Part shown: one piece after another, positions 5,751 to 12,654 of the stretch
Layout: each line of letters begins with the position of its first letter
Numbering within the stretch: the first letter of the stretch is position 1
Origin: Oscillospiraceae bacterium
GTDB taxonomy: Bacteria; Bacillota; Clostridia; Oscillospirales; Acutalibacteraceae
Direction of reading: 5' to 3'
NCBI GenBank assembly: GCA_022508705.1
Contig: JAFLUO010000026.1
Span: forward strand, 1 to 18,013
DNA: 18,013 nucleotides
Translations under genes and position numbers: made by a program
The notes under the pieces: model-generated
Databases searched by the model: none
What the model saw: the letters and a program-made list of their open reading frames with translations, nothing else
Told to the model about the DNA's origin: nothing

Positions 5751-7233
5751 GTCTGATAACATTCCAAGAAAGTGGCTTCAAAGGAATGCTCATAACCTTA
5801 TTGTCAATAGCGGGTTTTTCTGCCTTAAAGGGTTTAACGGGGCAGCCTGTAACTCCGTTTTCAGCTTTAACGTCGTAACCGCTCATTTCAATAGCATCAA
5901 TAACTTGGAATCCGTCAAAATCAAGAAGCGAAACGTCAAGCATAACGTCTTCGTCAAGATTGCGGTTAACGGCAAATACCGTAAGATTTTCGCCGTCCTC
6001 GGAAATAGTTGCTATTGATTCAACGTCGGGAACATCTGTAAATTCTTTTGTGTCATGCTTTGGGCTGGTTACCTCTGAAATAAGAGTATAGCCTCTGCCG
6101 TAATTTGAAAGGTGCATAAACGGATAGAAAATGGTCTGCTCCCAAACTTTTCCGCCGTTCTCAGTCATAATCGGTGCAATAACGTTTACAAGCTGTGCAA
6201 GGCAGGCAATTTTTACTCTGTCTGCATGTTTAAGAAGTGTCATGAGAAGAAGGGCTATGAGAAGAGCATCTTCAAAGTTATAGATGTCTTCAAGCTGATG
6301 CGGTGCTTCGCACCATCTTTCAACAGGTGCTCCGTTTGAATGGTACCAAACATTCCATTCATCAAAAGAAAGATTTATTTGTTTCTTGGAGTGCTTTTTA
6401 CCCTTTATGTAATCGCAAATGCAGACAACGGTTTTAATAAAATCATCCATTACCATTGACTTTGCAAGGAATGAAGCAGTATCGTTGGGTCTGTTGTCAA
6501 AGTAAATGTGCAACGAAACATAGTCAACCGAATCGTAAGCTATGTCAAGAGTGGTTGCTTCCCACTCGCCGAAGGTTTTCATACCCATATTCGAACTGCC
6601 GCACATAATAGTTTCAATTGACGGGTCAGTCCATTTCATTACCTTTGAAGCTTCAAGAGCAGTTCTTCCGTATTCAACGGCGGTTTTGTGACCTATTTGC
6701 CATGGACCGTCCATTTCATTACCGAGACACCATGTTTTGATATTATGAGGTTTATCATATCCGTGAGAACGGCGAAGATCGCTCCAGTAAGAGCCTGATT
6801 TGTGGTTGCAATATTCAACAAGGTTCCTTGCCGCCTCGGGACCTCTGAGTCCTAAATTTACTGCCATCATACACTGAGTGTCGGCTTTTTTACACCATTT
6901 GGCAAATTCGTTAGTACCGAAAAGGTTAGGCTCCGTAACGCCCCATGCAAGCTCAAGCTTTTTGGGTCTGAGCTCAACAGGACCAACACCGTCTTCCCAA
7001 TTATAGCCCGAAACAAAATTGCCGCCGGGGTAACGAACTATGGGAACGTTAAGCTTTTTAATTTCTTCAATAACGTCAGTGCGGAAGCCGTCTTCATCAG
7101 CGCAGGGGTGGCTCGGCTCAAAAATACCGCCGTAAACAGCTCTGCCTAAATGCTCAATGAAAGAACCGTAAATTCTTTCATCTATTTTTGCATTTTTAAA
7201 CTCAGACACAAGTGTCATTTTTGCTTTTTTCAT
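5734..7233 (-). CDS. abfA: Alpha-L-arabinofuranosidase, GH51
   Basis: This cytoplasmic exo-acting retaining glycosidase removes terminal alpha-L-arabinofuranosyl units from arabinan and arabinoxylan oligosaccharides. Its 499 residues match the usual GH51 length. The catalytic acid/base is Glu173 in WCLGNEMDGPWQ and the nucleophile Glu292 in SFDEWNVWY. They are 119 residues apart, exactly as Glu175 and Glu294 in Geobacillus AbfA. IYGSFIEHLGRAVYGGI and VRYPGGNFVSGYNWEDGVGP are the typical (beta/alpha)8-barrel opening, and residues from about 390 form the C-terminal beta-sandwich. There is no signal peptide. The start has GGAGG about 10 nt upstream. Only 24 nt, with no terminator, separate it from the LytR-CpsA-Psr gene upstream, so the two are probably co-transcribed. 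No clear U-tailed terminator follows it. Confidence 0.97.
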   Translation of the reverse strand: MKKAKMTLVSEFKNAKIDERIYGSFIEHLGRAVYGGIFEPSHPCADEDGFRTDVIEEIKKLNVPIVRYPGGNFVSGYNWEDGVGPVELRPKKLELAWGVTEPNLFGTNEFAKWCKKADTQCMMAVNLGLRGPEAARNLVEYCNHKSGSYWSDLRRSHGYDKPHNIKTWCLGNEMDGPWQIGHKTAVEYGRTALEASKVMKWTDPSIETIMCGSSNMGMKTFGEWEATTLDIAYDSVDYVSLHIYFDNRPNDTASFLAKSMVMDDFIKTVVCICDYIKGKKHSKKQINLSFDEWNVWYHSNGAPVERWCEAPHQLEDIYNFEDALLIALLLMTLLKHADRVKIACLAQLVNVIAPIMTENGGKVWEQTIFYPFMHLSNYGRGYTLISEVTSPKHDTKEFTDVPDVESIATISEDGENLTVFAVNRNLDEDVMLDVSLLDFDGFQVIDAIEMSGYDVKAENGVTGCPVKPFKAEKPAIDNKVMSIPLKPLSWNVIRLAKIK

Positions 7234-7257
7234 AAAAGTATTATCCTCCGTGAAGGG

Positions 7258-8505
7258 TTATTTTGTTTCTTCATCTGTTAACTGGCGGTTTTTCAAAAAT
7301 TCGTGCAGTAAATTAACATTTTCATCAATATCAAGCACAAGGCATCTACCTACTCCCGAAATTGTTTTGTCGGACCAAGTACCGTCAGCAGGAATAGAAT
7401 GCTGAACAACGTCAAACCCGTATGCCTTTTCAAGAAGAGCGTCCTTTCCGAACCCCAGTATATCGTCAGACGGAATATTCGTGCGTATCATCGGCATAAT
7501 TTCCTGAGCCATAGCCAAAAGCTCCTTAGGCTTTTGTTTGGTGGCTTTGCTGATAATTGCCTGTATTACTTTTCTCTGACGCTGAGTTCTCATGAAATCG
7601 GAGTCAAGATAACGGATTCTTGAATACCAAAGAGCTTGACCGCCCGTAAAGTGATTTTCACCTTCAAAGATTTCTTCAGGGAAAGCCATTTTTTCCGCTT
7701 TTGTCATGTGGTCCTGGCTGTTTATGTACTTGGCTTCCCTTGCAGTTATCTCAACGTCAACTCCGTCAAGCCGGTCGATAATTTTTTCAAAGATTTCAAA
7801 ATCGACAATTACATAATAGGGAATTTCTACCTTGAAATTAAGCTCAAGCGTATCAATAAGCATCTGAATTCCGCCGTAGAAATATGATGCATTGAGCTTT
7901 GATTTACGAAGATTTTCTCTTGCAATCGTAACATAAGAGTCACGAAGAAAAGAAGTAAGTTTAATCTGTTTGTTTTTGTAATCGAGGGTTAAAAGCATCA
8001 TCGTGTCGGAGCGCGACTGTACGTCTTTTTCTCTTGCGTCTGTGCCGACGAGAAGAATGTTGATCTGCTCGCTGTCTTTATAAAGCTCTGAGTCGGAAAT
8101 GTATATATTCTCTTTGAGCGGTTCGTCAACAGTAATACTGCCCACCAACTTTTTGACAGTTGAATAAGCGTAAAGCCCAAGGCTTCCCGTTGCAACAATA
8201 ACAATCACAAGAAAAATTGATAATCCAACGAGAACAGGATGGCGTTTTTTCTTTCTTTTAGAATGCTTCGGATCTTCGGGAATCATATTGCCGTACACAT
8301 CTTGTGCGTCGTCAAAAGAGTATTCCTGACGCCGTCTGTTATCAGCGGAGCTGTTATATTTTACTTGAGATGTGGCACCGTAATTCTCTGAAAAAGAAGA
8401 AATATCCTGAAAATCGTCATCTTCAATGTGGACTTCAAACTTAGACTTCGAGGGCGTATTTGAATAAATGTCCTCAAAATCGTCTCTGCGGTTTTTGGTT
8501 TCCAA
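7258..8505 (-). CDS. LytR-CpsA-Psr (LCP) family cell-wall polymer ligase
   Basis: LCP enzymes transfer undecaprenyl-linked polymers such as wall teichoic acid or capsule onto peptidoglycan outside the membrane. The 415 residues comprise an 88-residue acidic, hydrophilic cytoplasmic tail, a KRKKKRH positive stretch, one transmembrane helix (about 90-113) and the LCP domain (about 145-320). That domain has VGTDAREKDVQSRSDTMMLL (Asp156, Arg158, Arg165, Asp167), SFLRDSYV (Arg188, Asp189), LDGVDVEIT, GGQALWYSRIR and DFMRTQRQRKV, the usual phosphate- and lipid-binding positions. A TTG start at 8505 is chosen because AAAGGA lies 9 nt upstream, an in-frame TGA is just upstream, and the next in-frame ATG (residue 74) would remove most of the tail. 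It heads the unit that continues into abfA. The attached polymer cannot be told from the sequence. Confidence 0.88.
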   Translation of the reverse strand: METKNRRDDFEDIYSNTPSKSKFEVHIEDDDFQDISSFSENYGATSQVKYNSSADNRRRQEYSFDDAQDVYGNMIPEDPKHSKRKKKRHPVLVGLSIFLVIVIVATGSLGLYAYSTVKKLVGSITVDEPLKENIYISDSELYKDSEQINILLVGTDAREKDVQSRSDTMMLLTLDYKNKQIKLTSFLRDSYVTIARENLRKSKLNASYFYGGIQMLIDTLELNFKVEIPYYVIVDFEIFEKIIDRLDGVDVEITAREAKYINSQDHMTKAEKMAFPEEIFEGENHFTGGQALWYSRIRYLDSDFMRTQRQRKVIQAIISKATKQKPKELLAMAQEIMPMIRTNIPSDDILGFGKDALLEKAYGFDVVQHSIPADGTWSDKTISGVGRCLVLDIDENVNLLHEFLKNRQLTDEETK

Positions 8506-8536
8506 AATCCTTCATCCTTTACAAAAACAATACATC

Positions 8537-8568
8537 GTTATTTTACAACAATAGTGATAAAATAACAA
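8537..8568 (-). promoter_or_regulatory. Promoter of the LCP-abfA unit with an inverted repeat across both boxes
   Basis: On the minus strand, TTGTTA (8563-8568) and TAAAAT (8540-8545) have a 17-bp spacer. A perfect 9-bp inverted repeat, GTTATTTTA (8537-8545) and TAAAATAAC (8558-8566), places one arm on each promoter box. It could be an operator, though A/T richness lowers its significance. Confidence 0.5.
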
Positions 8569-8627
8569 TATGTTTTTATAAAAAATCAGTCGAAAAATAA
8601 AAAATATACATTTCTCTGCGTCACCTC

Positions 8628-8656
8628 TTGCAAGAAGTGCGTAAAATATGTATAAT
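8628..8656 (+). promoter_or_regulatory. Promoter of the Nudix hydrolase unit
   Basis: TTGCAA (8628-8633) and a perfect TATAAT (8651-8656) are separated by 17 bp. The transcript would start near 8663, giving a leader of about 25 nt that contains AGGAG 9 nt before the ATG at 8688. It is divergent from the LCP promoter about 60 bp away. Confidence 0.75.
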
Positions 8657-8687
8657 ATGTTCAGCTTTGGTTTAGGAGTTTGAATTT

Positions 8688-9440
8688 ATGTTAGGCAAAT
8701 ACGTAACGGTGCGCGTCACCAAGCCTATGCACTCCTTTGACGCAGAGAACGGAATCAGAAACGAACTGAATTTCGGTAAGGTTGAAAGCGGAATGGATCC
8801 GAGAAACCCGGTCAAGGGTGCATACATTATGGGCGTGAACCATAGAGTAAGGCTGTTTGAGGGCAGAGTTATAGCAGTTATCAAAAGAAAAAATGATGGC
8901 GGAATATTTCTTGTAGTGGCCCCTAAAAGCAAGCGCTTTATCGTTCACGATATTGAGGATGCAATAGCCTATGCAGAAAAAGAAGGCACTTATGAGCTTG
9001 ATTGCATTTACGAAACCTCATGTGGGGCTGTTGTTTACAGAATAATAAACGGCGAGGTTCGCTTTTTGTTAATCAAAAACAAAAGAAGTCTTAATTGGGG
9101 CTTCCCGAAAGGTCATATGGAGCGCGGTGAAGACGAGCATATGACAGCTTACAGAGAGGTTTTGGAGGAATCGGGAATAAGAATAGAATTTTTGCCCGAT
9201 TTTCGCTTTAAGTCGGAGTATTCAATTCAAAACAGGATTGAGAAAAAGGTTATAATATTTTTAGCCACTACAAAAGATACCCGTACGGTTATTCAGCAGG
9301 AGGAAATTGAAGAGTATTTATGGCTGGGCTTCCAAAAGGCTATGGACGTTTTAAGATTTCCCAATGATAAGCAAATACTTATAAAAGCAAACGACTACCT
9401 TGCAAAAGAGGGAATTGCAGATGCTGGAACAAATTGTTGA
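8688..9440 (+). CDS. Nudix hydrolase (Ap4A-hydrolase-like) with N-terminal degenerate pyrophosphatase-like domain
   Basis: This is a 250-residue two-domain protein. The C-terminal half (from about 108) carries a perfect Nudix box, Gly142 to Ile164 (GHMERGE...REVLEESGI, with Glu148, Arg156, Glu157, Glu160, Glu161). WGFPKGHMERGED and the late LRFPNDKQILIKAND resemble bis(5'-nucleosyl)-tetraphosphatases. The N-terminal about 105 residues (GKYVTVRVTKP, AYIMGV, FEGRVIAVIKRKNDGG, LVVAPKS) resemble the small inorganic pyrophosphatase-like proteins common in Clostridia, as I remember them. Where those have an Asp-rich PDGxxxDAY segment, this protein has DPRNPVKGAY (Arg39, Gly44), so that domain is probably not a pyrophosphatase. 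The start is fixed by AGGAG 9 nt upstream. Its last 20 nt overlap the next gene. Confidence 0.85.
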   Translation: MLGKYVTVRVTKPMHSFDAENGIRNELNFGKVESGMDPRNPVKGAYIMGVNHRVRLFEGRVIAVIKRKNDGGIFLVVAPKSKRFIVHDIEDAIAYAEKEGTYELDCIYETSCGAVVYRIINGEVRFLLIKNKRSLNWGFPKGHMERGEDEHMTAYREVLEESGIRIEFLPDFRFKSEYSIQNRIEKKVIIFLATTKDTRTVIQQEEIEEYLWLGFQKAMDVLRFPNDKQILIKANDYLAKEGIADAGTNC

Positions 9441-9915
9441 AGAAATACTTAATTTTTTTACTGATAAGATGCCTGCTGAGTTAACAGCTTTTTTGATTTC
9501 GCTTATGCCCATTTTGGAAATAAGAGGCGGAATGATAGCGGCCCGCCTTTTAGAGCTTCCGTTTTGGAAGGCATTCTTTATTTGTTATGCAGGGAATATG
9601 CTTCCTATTCCGTTTATCATTCTTTTCATAAGAAAAATTTTTGAATTTTTAAGGCGGTTTAAATTTTTCGGAAAAATCGTTGATAAGCTGGAAAAGAAAA
9701 CGGAGAAAAACAAAGAAAAAGTTTTGCGGTATGAAGCGTGGGGGCTTTTAATGTTTGTTGCTATTCCGTTTCCGGGAACGGGCGGCTGGACAGGCGCATT
9801 GATGGCGGCACTTCTTGATATAAGACTGAAAAAATCCTTGCCGATAATTGCTCTCGGCGTGCTTATTGCAGGTTTTATTATGTCAGGTCTTACTTACGGA
9901 CTTTTTCATATGTAA
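9421..9915 (+). CDS. Small membrane protein, Sm_multidrug_ex (PF06695) family
   Basis: This 164-residue integral membrane protein has about four to five hydrophobic segments. It carries the family's two signature stretches, MPILEIRGGM (about residues 29-38) and IPFPGTGGWTGALMAALL (about 116-133), separated by a very basic segment (RRFKFFGKIVDKLEKKTEKNKEK). The 'putative small multidrug export' name of the family is, to my knowledge, not backed by solid function, so I do not infer a drug substrate. I chose the ATG at 9421, preceded by AGAGGGA at 7 nt, over an in-frame TTG at 9400. It therefore overlaps the Nudix gene by 20 nt and is probably translationally coupled to it. Confidence 0.82.
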   Translation: MLEQIVEEILNFFTDKMPAELTAFLISLMPILEIRGGMIAARLLELPFWKAFFICYAGNMLPIPFIILFIRKIFEFLRRFKFFGKIVDKLEKKTEKNKEKVLRYEAWGLLMFVAIPFPGTGGWTGALMAALLDIRLKKSLPIIALGVLIAGFIMSGLTYGLFHM

Positions 9916-9931
9916 CCAATTCAAATTGAAT

Positions 9932-9966
9932 AAAAAACGGCGGAGTGGATTTTAAATTCACTCCGC
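9932..9966. terminator. Bidirectional terminator between convergent units, stronger for alr
   Basis: GCGGAGTG (9940-9947) pairs with CACTCCGC (9959-9966), and a G-T wobble and A/T pairs extend the stem inward. Six A (9932-9937) precede it, so the minus-strand RNA ends in a U run, which suits alr. The plus-strand tail (TTTACTG) is weak. Confidence 0.75.
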
Positions 9967-9985
9967 TTTACTGTATTATAAACCT

Positions 9986-11143
9986 TTATTCGTAGCAATC
10001 CTCAATTTTAATTACTTTTCCGTTTTTAACGTAAACTCTCGGAACACGCTTGTTTATAAGGCAGACTATTTCGTAATTGAATCGGGCTAGTGGGTCGGAA
10101 ATATCCTCAATGCTGATAGTCTCATTGCCGTCCGTGCCCACAAGGGTTACCTCGTCACCCGGCCGTACATTTGGCACATTTGTTACGTCTGCCATCAACT
10201 GATCCATACAAACTCTGCCGATTATGGGGCAGCGAACTCCGTGAACAAGAATTTCGCCTTTATTTGACAGGTATCTTGGGTAGCCGTCAGAGTAGCCTGC
10301 AGTTATTGTTGCAATTTTAGTCTGTCTTTCGGTCACAAAGGTTGAGCCGTAGCTGACGGCGAATCCCCTCGGGACATCCTTTATAAACGCAATACTGCTT
10401 TTAATTTCCATTGCAGGGTACAGCGTGCAGATATTTCTTAATTCTTCAGACGGGTAAAGCCCGTAGATTACAATTCCGCAACGGACTAAATCGCCGCACT
10501 CGCCGTTAAGTGAAATTGCGGCGGCGCTATTGTAAATGTGCCTGCAAGGAAGCGGGAAGCCGTCCGCAATCAGTTTATCGGTAAATTCAAAAAACCTTTG
10601 CCTTTGTACTTCCGTTTCCGTCTTGTCTGTTGAGTCTGCACAAGGAAAATGAGCAAATGCGCCGAGAATTTCAAGCCCCGAAAGAGAGAACAGTTCCTTA
10701 ATTTGCTTTTCTCCGTTTTCATCAGCCTGAAAGCCGAGTCTTCCCATTCCCACATCAATCTTTATATAAACTCCTGCCTTTACGCCTCTTTTAAGAGCTT
10801 CTTCCGAAAGCTTTTTAGCGTGAGACACATCGAAAATGGCGGAATCAATTTTATATGATAAAACATTAGAAAAATCTTCGGAAAAAATGTGACCGAGAAT
10901 TAAAATGCGGCTGTCAATTCCGTGACGGCGTAAGCTCACCGCTTCGCCTGCAGTGGCAACTCCCAAATCGTGTACTCCAATTTCAGAAAGTAATTTTGCG
11001 GTCTCAACTGCACCGTGACCGTAGCCGTCCGCTTTTACAATACCCATAATACGAACGTTTTCACTTATTTTTTCACGAACAATACCAATGTTTTTTGCAA
11101 TATTGTCAAGGTTTATTTTTGCATATATTCTTTTGGGAAGCAT
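9986..11143 (-). CDS. alr: Alanine racemase
   Basis: This PLP-dependent cytoplasmic enzyme interconverts L- and D-alanine, supplying D-Ala for peptidoglycan and for D-alanylation. It is a fold-type III protein of 385 residues from the chosen start. The PLP lysine is Lys37 in GIVKADGYGHG and the second catalytic base Tyr265 in FAVSYGSTF, the same number as in the Geobacillus enzyme. MGRLGF, RCGIVIYGLYPS and GRVCMDQLMADVTNVP are further family stretches. I take the ATG at 11143, preceded by GAAGGTGA at 8 nt. An in-frame ATG 36 nt further upstream lacks a ribosome binding site and would add 12 non-family residues. It follows trkH by 46 nt without a terminator, so it is likely the last gene of a trkA-trkH-alr unit. 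Confidence 0.96.
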   Translation of the reverse strand: MLPKRIYAKINLDNIAKNIGIVREKISENVRIMGIVKADGYGHGAVETAKLLSEIGVHDLGVATAGEAVSLRRHGIDSRILILGHIFSEDFSNVLSYKIDSAIFDVSHAKKLSEEALKRGVKAGVYIKIDVGMGRLGFQADENGEKQIKELFSLSGLEILGAFAHFPCADSTDKTETEVQRQRFFEFTDKLIADGFPLPCRHIYNSAAAISLNGECGDLVRCGIVIYGLYPSEELRNICTLYPAMEIKSSIAFIKDVPRGFAVSYGSTFVTERQTKIATITAGYSDGYPRYLSNKGEILVHGVRCPIIGRVCMDQLMADVTNVPNVRPGDEVTLVGTDGNETISIEDISDPLARFNYEIVCLINKRVPRVYVKNGKVIKIEDCYE

Positions 11144-11189
11144 ATTAAAATCACCTTCAAAAGTACAAAGTGCCGCCATTTAAGTTTTG

Positions 11190-12641
11190 TCAGGAATTCT
11201 TTTTCCATGCAACAGGGGAAAACAGAATAAGCATCGGGAAAATTTCAAGCCTGCCAATTAACATATCAGCAGTCAAAACAAGTTTAGTAAAATTGGAAAG
11301 CGCTGAAAAATTACATGTCGGCCCTATGGCGTTAAGACCGGGACCTACGTTATTTATACAGGTAATTACGGATATGACAGTGCTTGTAAAGTCAAGATTA
11401 TTAAATGAAACAAGAATTGTCGAAACACCTATTATAACCATATATAGAATAAAATAAGAATTTACGGTTGAAACAGTTGCTTTGTCAATTAAAGCGCCGT
11501 CAAGTTTAATTGACTTAACAGTTCCCGGGCGTACCGCACGGCGTATTTCACGAATAGCGGATTTAAACAGTATAATAACTCTTGCAACTTTAAGCCCGCC
11601 GCCCGTTGAGCCTGCCATTCCGCCGACGAACATAAGAGCGACTATAATACATTTTGAAAATGTGGGCCAAGCGTCAAAATCCGCCGTGACAAATCCTGTG
11701 GTGGAAATAATCGAGGTAACGGTAAAGCCTGCCTGTCGAAGGGCAGATCCGAACGTTTTGACGGCAGGTAAAATGTTGCACGCTATTGTGAATGTGCTTA
11801 TTGCAATAACCGAAAGGTAAACCCAAAGCTCCTCGCTTTTTAATACCCTCTTTACCTGTCGTACAAGAATAAGATAAAACAGGTTAAAGTTTATGCCGAA
11901 AATTATCATAAACAGCGAAATAACGATTTCAACGTACAAATTGTTATAAGCGGCAATGCTTGCGTTTTTTATGGCAAATCCGCCTGTGCCTGCTGTTGAA
12001 AAAGCAAGGGTTATGCTGTCAAAAAGGGGAACACTGCCAAGGTACAGAATAAAGGCTTCCAAAAGAGTAAAAGCGGTGTAAAGCAGATAAAGAATTCTCG
12101 CCGTCGCCGCGGTTTTTGAAAGAAGCTTGCCCACAATAGGCCCCGGAACCTCAGCACGCATAATGTGCATTGACTGTGTATCCTTTTGAGGCAAAATAGC
12201 AAGAACAAAAACGATAACGCCCATTCCGCCTATCCAGTGGGTAAAGCTACGCCAAAAAAGCAGGCTTTTGGGAAGAGATTCAATATCGTTTAATATACTT
12301 GCTCCAGTTGTGGTAAGACCGGAAACAGTTTCAAAAAAAGCGTCTGTAAATCTTGGAATTGCACCGCTGAAATAGAAGGGAAGAGAACCGAAAAGCGCAA
12401 CCATAATCCATGAAAGAGCAACAATAACAAAGCCCTCTTTGGCAAATATTCTTCGGTTCTTCGGTTTTATAGCTGACAAAACTGCGCCTGTAACAACAAG
12501 AATTGCCATAACAAAGGCATAAACGCATGCAATGGAAATACCCTCTGCATAGTAAAATGATACAAAAAGCGGCAATGCCATAAATAACGCTTCAATCATA
12601 AGGAGCTTCCCTACGGTTGAACTTATCATCCTGTAATTCAT
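11190..12641 (-). CDS. trkH: Trk/Ktr potassium uptake channel subunit, TrkH family
   Basis: This 483-residue ion-conducting membrane subunit has four channel-like repeats. Selectivity-filter stretches occur in order: GLTTTGASI, FSTAGTGGFA, ISTTGFVTAD and INNVGPGLNA. GGMAGSTGGGLKVARVI is the flexible intramembrane gate loop typical of TrkH, and the C-terminal GRLEIFPMLILF is also typical. It works with the TrkA-type regulator encoded directly upstream, with 13 nt between them. The ATG at 12641 is supported by GAAGG about 7 nt before it. The frame extends a further 21 residues upstream into trkA but without a matching start signal or family similarity. Na+ coupling, as in KtrB, cannot be excluded from sequence alone. 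Confidence 0.93.
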   Translation of the reverse strand: MNYRMISSTVGKLLMIEALFMALPLFVSFYYAEGISIACVYAFVMAILVVTGAVLSAIKPKNRRIFAKEGFVIVALSWIMVALFGSLPFYFSGAIPRFTDAFFETVSGLTTTGASILNDIESLPKSLLFWRSFTHWIGGMGVIVFVLAILPQKDTQSMHIMRAEVPGPIVGKLLSKTAATARILYLLYTAFTLLEAFILYLGSVPLFDSITLAFSTAGTGGFAIKNASIAAYNNLYVEIVISLFMIIFGINFNLFYLILVRQVKRVLKSEELWVYLSVIAISTFTIACNILPAVKTFGSALRQAGFTVTSIISTTGFVTADFDAWPTFSKCIIVALMFVGGMAGSTGGGLKVARVIILFKSAIREIRRAVRPGTVKSIKLDGALIDKATVSTVNSYFILYMVIIGVSTILVSFNNLDFTSTVISVITCINNVGPGLNAIGPTCNFSALSNFTKLVLTADMLIGRLEIFPMLILFSPVAWKKNS

Positions 12642-12654
12642 AAACAACCTTCGC

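Noticed and set aside
5546..6018. Two plus-strand open frames across the abfA 3' end and the zinc-ribbon gene start
   Set aside because: They are antisense to the ends of two supported genes, have low-complexity hydrophobic content and no family resemblance.
11144..11179. Earlier ATG start for alr
   Set aside because: No ribosome binding site. The added 12 residues do not belong to the family, and the later ATG has GAAGGTGA at good spacing.
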